Assembly (NCBI GenBank): GCA_018260285.1
Contig: JAGLBH010000003.1
Location: forward strand, 1-31,003
DNA: 31,003 nucleotides
Reading direction: 5' to 3'
Source of the DNA: Arthrobacter sp.
GTDB taxonomy: Bacteria; Actinomycetota; Actinomycetes; Actinomycetales; Micrococcaceae
This document shows positions 28,399 to 31,003 of this stretch, piece after piece (within the stretch, counting starts at the first letter, position 1; every line of letters starts with the position of its first letter). Under the pieces are notes generated by a model, which was not told the DNA's origin, searched no databases, and worked only from the letters and a program-made list of their open reading frames with translations. The translations under genes were made by a program, and so were the position numbers.

Positions 28399-29064
28399 AT
28401 GACCTGGGACTGGGGCCTCCTGGCCGAATCCTTCTGGCCGATCCTCAAGGCGGGCCTGCTCGTCACGATCCCGCTGGCGCTCGTCTCCTTCGTGCTCGGC
28501 CTGGCGATCGCGCTGCTCATGGCCCTCCTGCGGATCAGCGCCGTCAAGCCGCTCTCGTGGATCGCGCGGGCCTACATCTCGATCATCCGGGGCACCCCGA
28601 TGCTCGTGCAGCTCTTCGTCATCTTCTACGGGCTGCCGAACCTCGGGGTCACCCTGGACCCGTGGACCACGATCATCCTGGCGCTGTCCATGAACGTGGG
28701 CGGCTACGCGGCGGAGGTCATCCGCGCCTCCATCGAGTCCGTGCCGAAGGGCCAGTGGGAGGCCGCGCACACGATCGGCATGAGCCGTGCGCTCACGCTG
28801 CGCCGCGTCGTCCTCCCCCAGGCCGCGCGCCTCTCGGTTCCGCCGCTCTCCAACACGTTCATCTCGCTCGTCAAGGACACCTCGCTCGCATCGCTCGTGA
28901 CCGTCGCCGAGCTCTTCCGCAAAGCGCAGGACGTCGCCGCCTTCTCCAACGAGTTCCTGCTCATCTACATGGAGGCGGGGCTCATCTACTGGATGATCTG
29001 CTTCGTCCTCGCGCTCCCGCAGCCCTTCATCGAACGGAAGCTCTCACGCCATGTCGCACAGTAG
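28399..29064 (+). CDS. Amino-acid ABC transporter permease, cystine-type
   Basis: 221 residues with five hydrophobic helices of the HisMQ/YecS/TcyB family. The N-terminal ISIIRGTPMLVQLFVIFYGLP is the family signature, and the cytoplasmic EAA loop RASIESVPKGQWEAAHTIGMS matches the consensus of polar amino acid permeases. It starts 3 nt after the binding-protein stop and overlaps the ATPase by 14 nt, so the three products are made together. Only one permease gene exists, so it should form a homodimer. Confidence 0.92.
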   Translation: MTWDWGLLAESFWPILKAGLLVTIPLALVSFVLGLAIALLMALLRISAVKPLSWIARAYISIIRGTPMLVQLFVIFYGLPNLGVTLDPWTTIILALSMNVGGYAAEVIRASIESVPKGQWEAAHTIGMSRALTLRRVVLPQAARLSVPPLSNTFISLVKDTSLASLVTVAELFRKAQDVAAFSNEFLLIYMEAGLIYWMICFVLALPQPFIERKLSRHVAQ

Positions 29065-29848
29065 CCTCATCACCGTCCGCGGGCTCGCCAAGTCCTTCGG
29101 GGACCACACGGTGCTCCGGGACATCGACCTGACCGTGAACCGGGGGGACGTCGTGGCCCTCATCGGCCCGTCCGGCTCCGGCAAGACCACGGTGCTGCGC
29201 TGCCTCATCGGGCTGGAGACGCCGGATGCCGGCGTCGTCACCGTCCACGAGGGCGCGGGCAGCACACCGGGGTTCGACGTCGACTTCGCCGCGCTCAGCC
29301 CCAAGGCGCGCCGGGAGCAGCAGGGCCGCCTGCGGGATCTCTCCGCCATGGTGTTCCAGCAGTACAACCTCTTCCCGCACCGGACGGTCCTCCAGAACGT
29401 CATCGAGGGGCCCGTGCTCGTGCAGAAGCGGGACAAGGCGGAGGCGACGGCGGAGGCCCTGGAGCTGCTCGAGCGCGTGGGCCTCAAGGAGAAGGCGAAC
29501 TCGTTCCCGCACGAGCTCTCCGGCGGCCAGCAGCAGCGCGTGGGCATTGTCCGCGCCCTGGCCCAGCGGCCCGCCCTTCTGCTCTTCGACGAGCCCACCT
29601 CCGCGCTCGACCCCGAGCTTGTGGGGGACGTGCTCCGGGTCATCCGCGAGCTGGCCGAGCAGGGCTGGACCATGCTCATCGTGACGCACGAGCTCCAGTT
29701 CGCCCGCCAGGTGGCCTCCCGTGTGGTCTTCATGGCGGACGGGGTCGTGGTGGAAGAGGGGCCGGCGGCCCAGGTGCTCGGGGCTCCTCAGGCGGAGCGC
29801 ACCCAGCAGTTCGTCCGCCGTCTCACCCACCCGGGGGAAGACGACTGA
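29051..29848 (+). CDS. Amino-acid ABC transporter ATP-binding protein, cystine-type
   Basis: 265 residues of the GlnQ/TcyC-type importer ATPase. Walker A GPSGSGKTT, Q-loop VFQQYNLFPH, signature LSGGQQQRV, Walker B LLLFDEPTSALDPEL and switch His in IVTHELQFA are all intact. A 20-residue insertion (EGAGSTPGFDVDFAALSP) follows the first beta strands and is longer than in the classical enzymes. The ATG lies inside the end of the permease gene. The stop is 21 bp from the convergent HNH gene. Confidence 0.93.
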   Translation: MSHSSLITVRGLAKSFGDHTVLRDIDLTVNRGDVVALIGPSGSGKTTVLRCLIGLETPDAGVVTVHEGAGSTPGFDVDFAALSPKARREQQGRLRDLSAMVFQQYNLFPHRTVLQNVIEGPVLVQKRDKAEATAEALELLERVGLKEKANSFPHELSGGQQQRVGIVRALAQRPALLLFDEPTSALDPELVGDVLRVIRELAEQGWTMLIVTHELQFARQVASRVVFMADGVVVEEGPAAQVLGAPQAERTQQFVRRLTHPGEDD

Positions 29849-29869
29849 CCCTCCCGGTCAGAAGGGCTT

Positions 29870-30364
29870 TCAGGCGGCCGGCGCGAGGTATTCACTCCAC
29901 GCGTCGGCCGCCTTGTCAGGGTCTTTGAGCTGCCAGAGGGCACCGCGGGGCTCAGCGGGCTTGAAGGGCAGCGTCCAGCCCATCTGCGCGAGCGAGCGGT
30001 CCCCCTTGAGGCTGTTGCACGCCAGGCAGCACGCCACGAGGTTCTCCCACGTGTTCCCGCCGCCGCGGGATCGCGGGTGCACGTGGTCCACGGTCGTGGC
30101 ACGTCGTCCGCAGTACGCGCAGCGATGCCCGTCCCGGTGGAGCACCCCTCGCCGCGTTGCCGGGGCGCTGCGCCGGGAGGGCCGTTTCACATAGCGGTTG
30201 AGGAGAATCACGCTGGGCCTCGGGTACTGGCGGCCGACCCCCGACACCTCGCACGCGTCCTGGGCGACGACGGTGGCCTTGCCGTTCAGGATCAGGATGA
30301 GCGCGCGGCGGAAGGTGACGACGGCGAGGGGCTCATACCCCGCGTTGAGCACGAGTGTTCGCAT
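29870..30364 (-). CDS. HNH endonuclease
   Basis: 164 residues with a complete HNH nuclease domain at about 80-122. Zinc ligands are C82-x2-C85 and C113-x2-C116, the catalytic pair is DH (D93, H94) in VDHVHPRSRGG, and N108 lies in NTWENLV. The N-terminal MRTLVLNAGYEPLAVVTFRRA is a conserved stand-alone family found in many actinobacteria, with no phage or restriction neighbour here, so its role is unknown. AAGGA precedes ATG 30364; a longer in-frame reading upstream is not supported. Confidence 0.9.
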   Translation of the reverse strand: MRTLVLNAGYEPLAVVTFRRALILILNGKATVVAQDACEVSGVGRQYPRPSVILLNRYVKRPSRRSAPATRRGVLHRDGHRCAYCGRRATTVDHVHPRSRGGGNTWENLVACCLACNSLKGDRSLAQMGWTLPFKPAEPRGALWQLKDPDKAADAWSEYLAPAA

Positions 30365-30384
30365 GGGAGTCCTTCTGGTCCATC

Positions 30385-30405
30385 GCCCGTCTGGCATGGA
30401 CGGGC
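30385..30405 (-). promoter_or_regulatory. Hairpin in the HNH gene leader
   Basis: A 7-bp perfect stem (GCCCGTC with GACGGGC) and 7-nt loop, about 9 nt upstream of the AAGGA ribosome site. It could modulate translation, with no direct evidence. Confidence 0.35.
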
Positions 30406-30477
30406 ATGAGCTGCGACAGCGGCCTCCGGCGGATGCGCCGCTGGCACTCCCACTGTCCCTCCCCCAGGGGACACAGC

Positions 30478-30509
30478 AAAGAACCCGCACTGAACAGTGC
30501 GGGTTCTTT
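30478..30509. terminator. Bidirectional intrinsic terminator
   Basis: A perfect 14-bp stem (AAAGAACCCGCACT with AGTGCGGGTTCTTT) and loop GAAC. Each arm ends in an A/T-rich stretch, so it works on both strands as a classical Rho-independent terminator. It lies downstream of the NlpC/P60 gene (minus). Confidence 0.85.
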
Positions 30510-30547
30510 GGGTGAATGCCGGGTTTGTCGTGAAGAACCGCCCGGCG

Positions 30548-30566
30548 CTTCTGCCTGAGGCAGAAG
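30548..30566 (-). terminator. Short hairpin 3' of the NlpC/P60 gene
   Basis: An 8-bp perfect stem (CTTCTGCC with GGCAGAAG) and loop TGA, 7 nt after the stop codon. No T-run. It may protect the mRNA end instead of terminating transcription. Confidence 0.4.
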
Positions 30567-30573
30567 GGAGGTC

Positions 30574-31003
30574 TTAGGCGACGCGGATGACGACGGGGCC
30601 GGAGCCGAGCATCGCCGGGCCGATGGCCGTCTGGTTGCCGTTCCAGCCACCGTGGACAGCCTGGCCGTTGCCAATGTAGACGGCGATGTGAGGAACACCT
30701 GCGCCAGCGTTGTCGTAGTAGAGGAGGTCGCCCGGCTGTGCCTGGCTGTAGGGAACCTGGCTGCCGAGGCTGAGGTAGCCTGCCGGCCAGCCGTGGTAGT
30801 TGATGCCAGCAGCGGCAAGAGCGTTCGTGACGAGCATGGTGCAGTCCTGCATCATGCCGATCTGAGCGCGAGCTGCGGAGGCGATCGTCGCGCCCTTGCC
30901 CGAAGCGGAGACGGCGGGAGCAGCGGCGGGGGCTGCGACCGGAGCGGCTGCCGGAGCAGGCGTCTGGGTGACGGCGGGAGCAGCGGCCGGAGCGGCAACG
31001 GGA
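30574..31003 (-). CDS. NlpC/P60-family cell-wall hydrolase (5' end outside window)
   Basis: The C-terminal 143 residues of a secreted peptidoglycan endopeptidase; the N-terminus lies past the right edge. The visible part starts with an Ala/Pro/Val-rich linker (PVAAPAAAPAVTQTPAP), then IASAARAQIGMMQDCTMLV with the catalytic Cys, PGDLLYYDNAGAGVPHIAVYIG with the catalytic His, and a Gly/Asn-rich end. NlpC/P60 enzymes usually cut the gamma-D-Glu-meso-DAP (or Lys) bond in stem peptides. The usual DCSG is DCTM here, an unusual pair of residues after the Cys. The linker suggests other wall-binding modules upstream, outside the window. Confidence 0.9.
   Translation of the reverse strand, partial: PVAAPAAAPAVTQTPAPAAAPVAAPAAAPAVSASGKGATIASAARAQIGMMQDCTMLVTNALAAAGINYHGWPAGYLSLGSQVPYSQAQPGDLLYYDNAGAGVPHIAVYIGNGQAVHGGWNGNQTAIGPAMLGSGPVVIRVA

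Overview
The window is high-GC DNA (roughly two thirds G+C in most genes) from an actinobacterium. It is most likely one of the Micrococcales, probably Micrococcaceae. The signs are the PcrA with a Gly-rich linker, the 40-residue cysteine-free L36 protein, the NlpC/P60 protein with an Ala/Pro-rich linker, many GTG/TTG starts, and several genes whose start codon lies 6-10 nt after a TANNNT -10 box (leaderless transcripts). This taxonomic call is inferred from gene character, not from a database match.

Layout. 1-2033 (minus): an agmatinase/guanidinobutyrase-family ureohydrolase, translationally coupled (TAATG) to a thiamine-diphosphate enzyme that runs off the left edge. 2192-6414 (plus): a GNAT acetyltransferase, a large APC-type permease and a sodium:solute symporter, each with its own leaderless-type promoter. 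6488-7305: a Ser-rich lipoprotein gene whose signal peptide is out of frame by one base. 7396-8484: a ferritin-like/VIT1 membrane protein that shares its CTAG stop with the convergent next operon. 12394-8481 (minus): a four-gene operon of sugar-type ABC importer (lipoprotein, permease, ATPase) plus a LOG-like Rossmann protein. 12513-15841 (plus): a SNF2 helicase with a single-base frameshift and a SWIM-like N-terminus lacking its zinc ligands.

15842-18287 is the unusual part. It is a lower-GC accessory segment bracketed by two direct copies of a 38-bp hairpin core. It holds a decayed IS110-family transposase (five frame changes, not an open frame) and a two-gene unit with a strong promoter: a secreted protein with a cationic, amphipathic two-cysteine C-terminus, followed 8 nt later by a two-helix membrane protein. 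A secreted antimicrobial with its immunity protein is a reasonable but unproven reading.

18288-24126 (minus) returns to housekeeping genes: sucD and sucC (TCA cycle), pcrA (DNA repair), an inositol-monophosphatase-family enzyme and rpmJ. Next come a 48-bp near-perfect palindrome and tRNA-Arg(CCU). 24670-25641 is a DUF6314-Nudix fusion, convergent with and overlapping an ABC exporter (27473-25611). 27607-29848 is a polar amino acid (probably cystine) ABC importer. The right end has an HNH nuclease, a clear bidirectional terminator and the C-terminus of an NlpC/P60 cell-wall hydrolase.

Functional links I would draw: ureohydrolase with TPP enzyme (guanidino-compound breakdown); ABC importer with LOG-like enzyme (uptake and cleavage of a nucleoside- or ribose-like compound); secreted protein with small membrane protein (toxin/immunity). 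All three are inferences from gene order.
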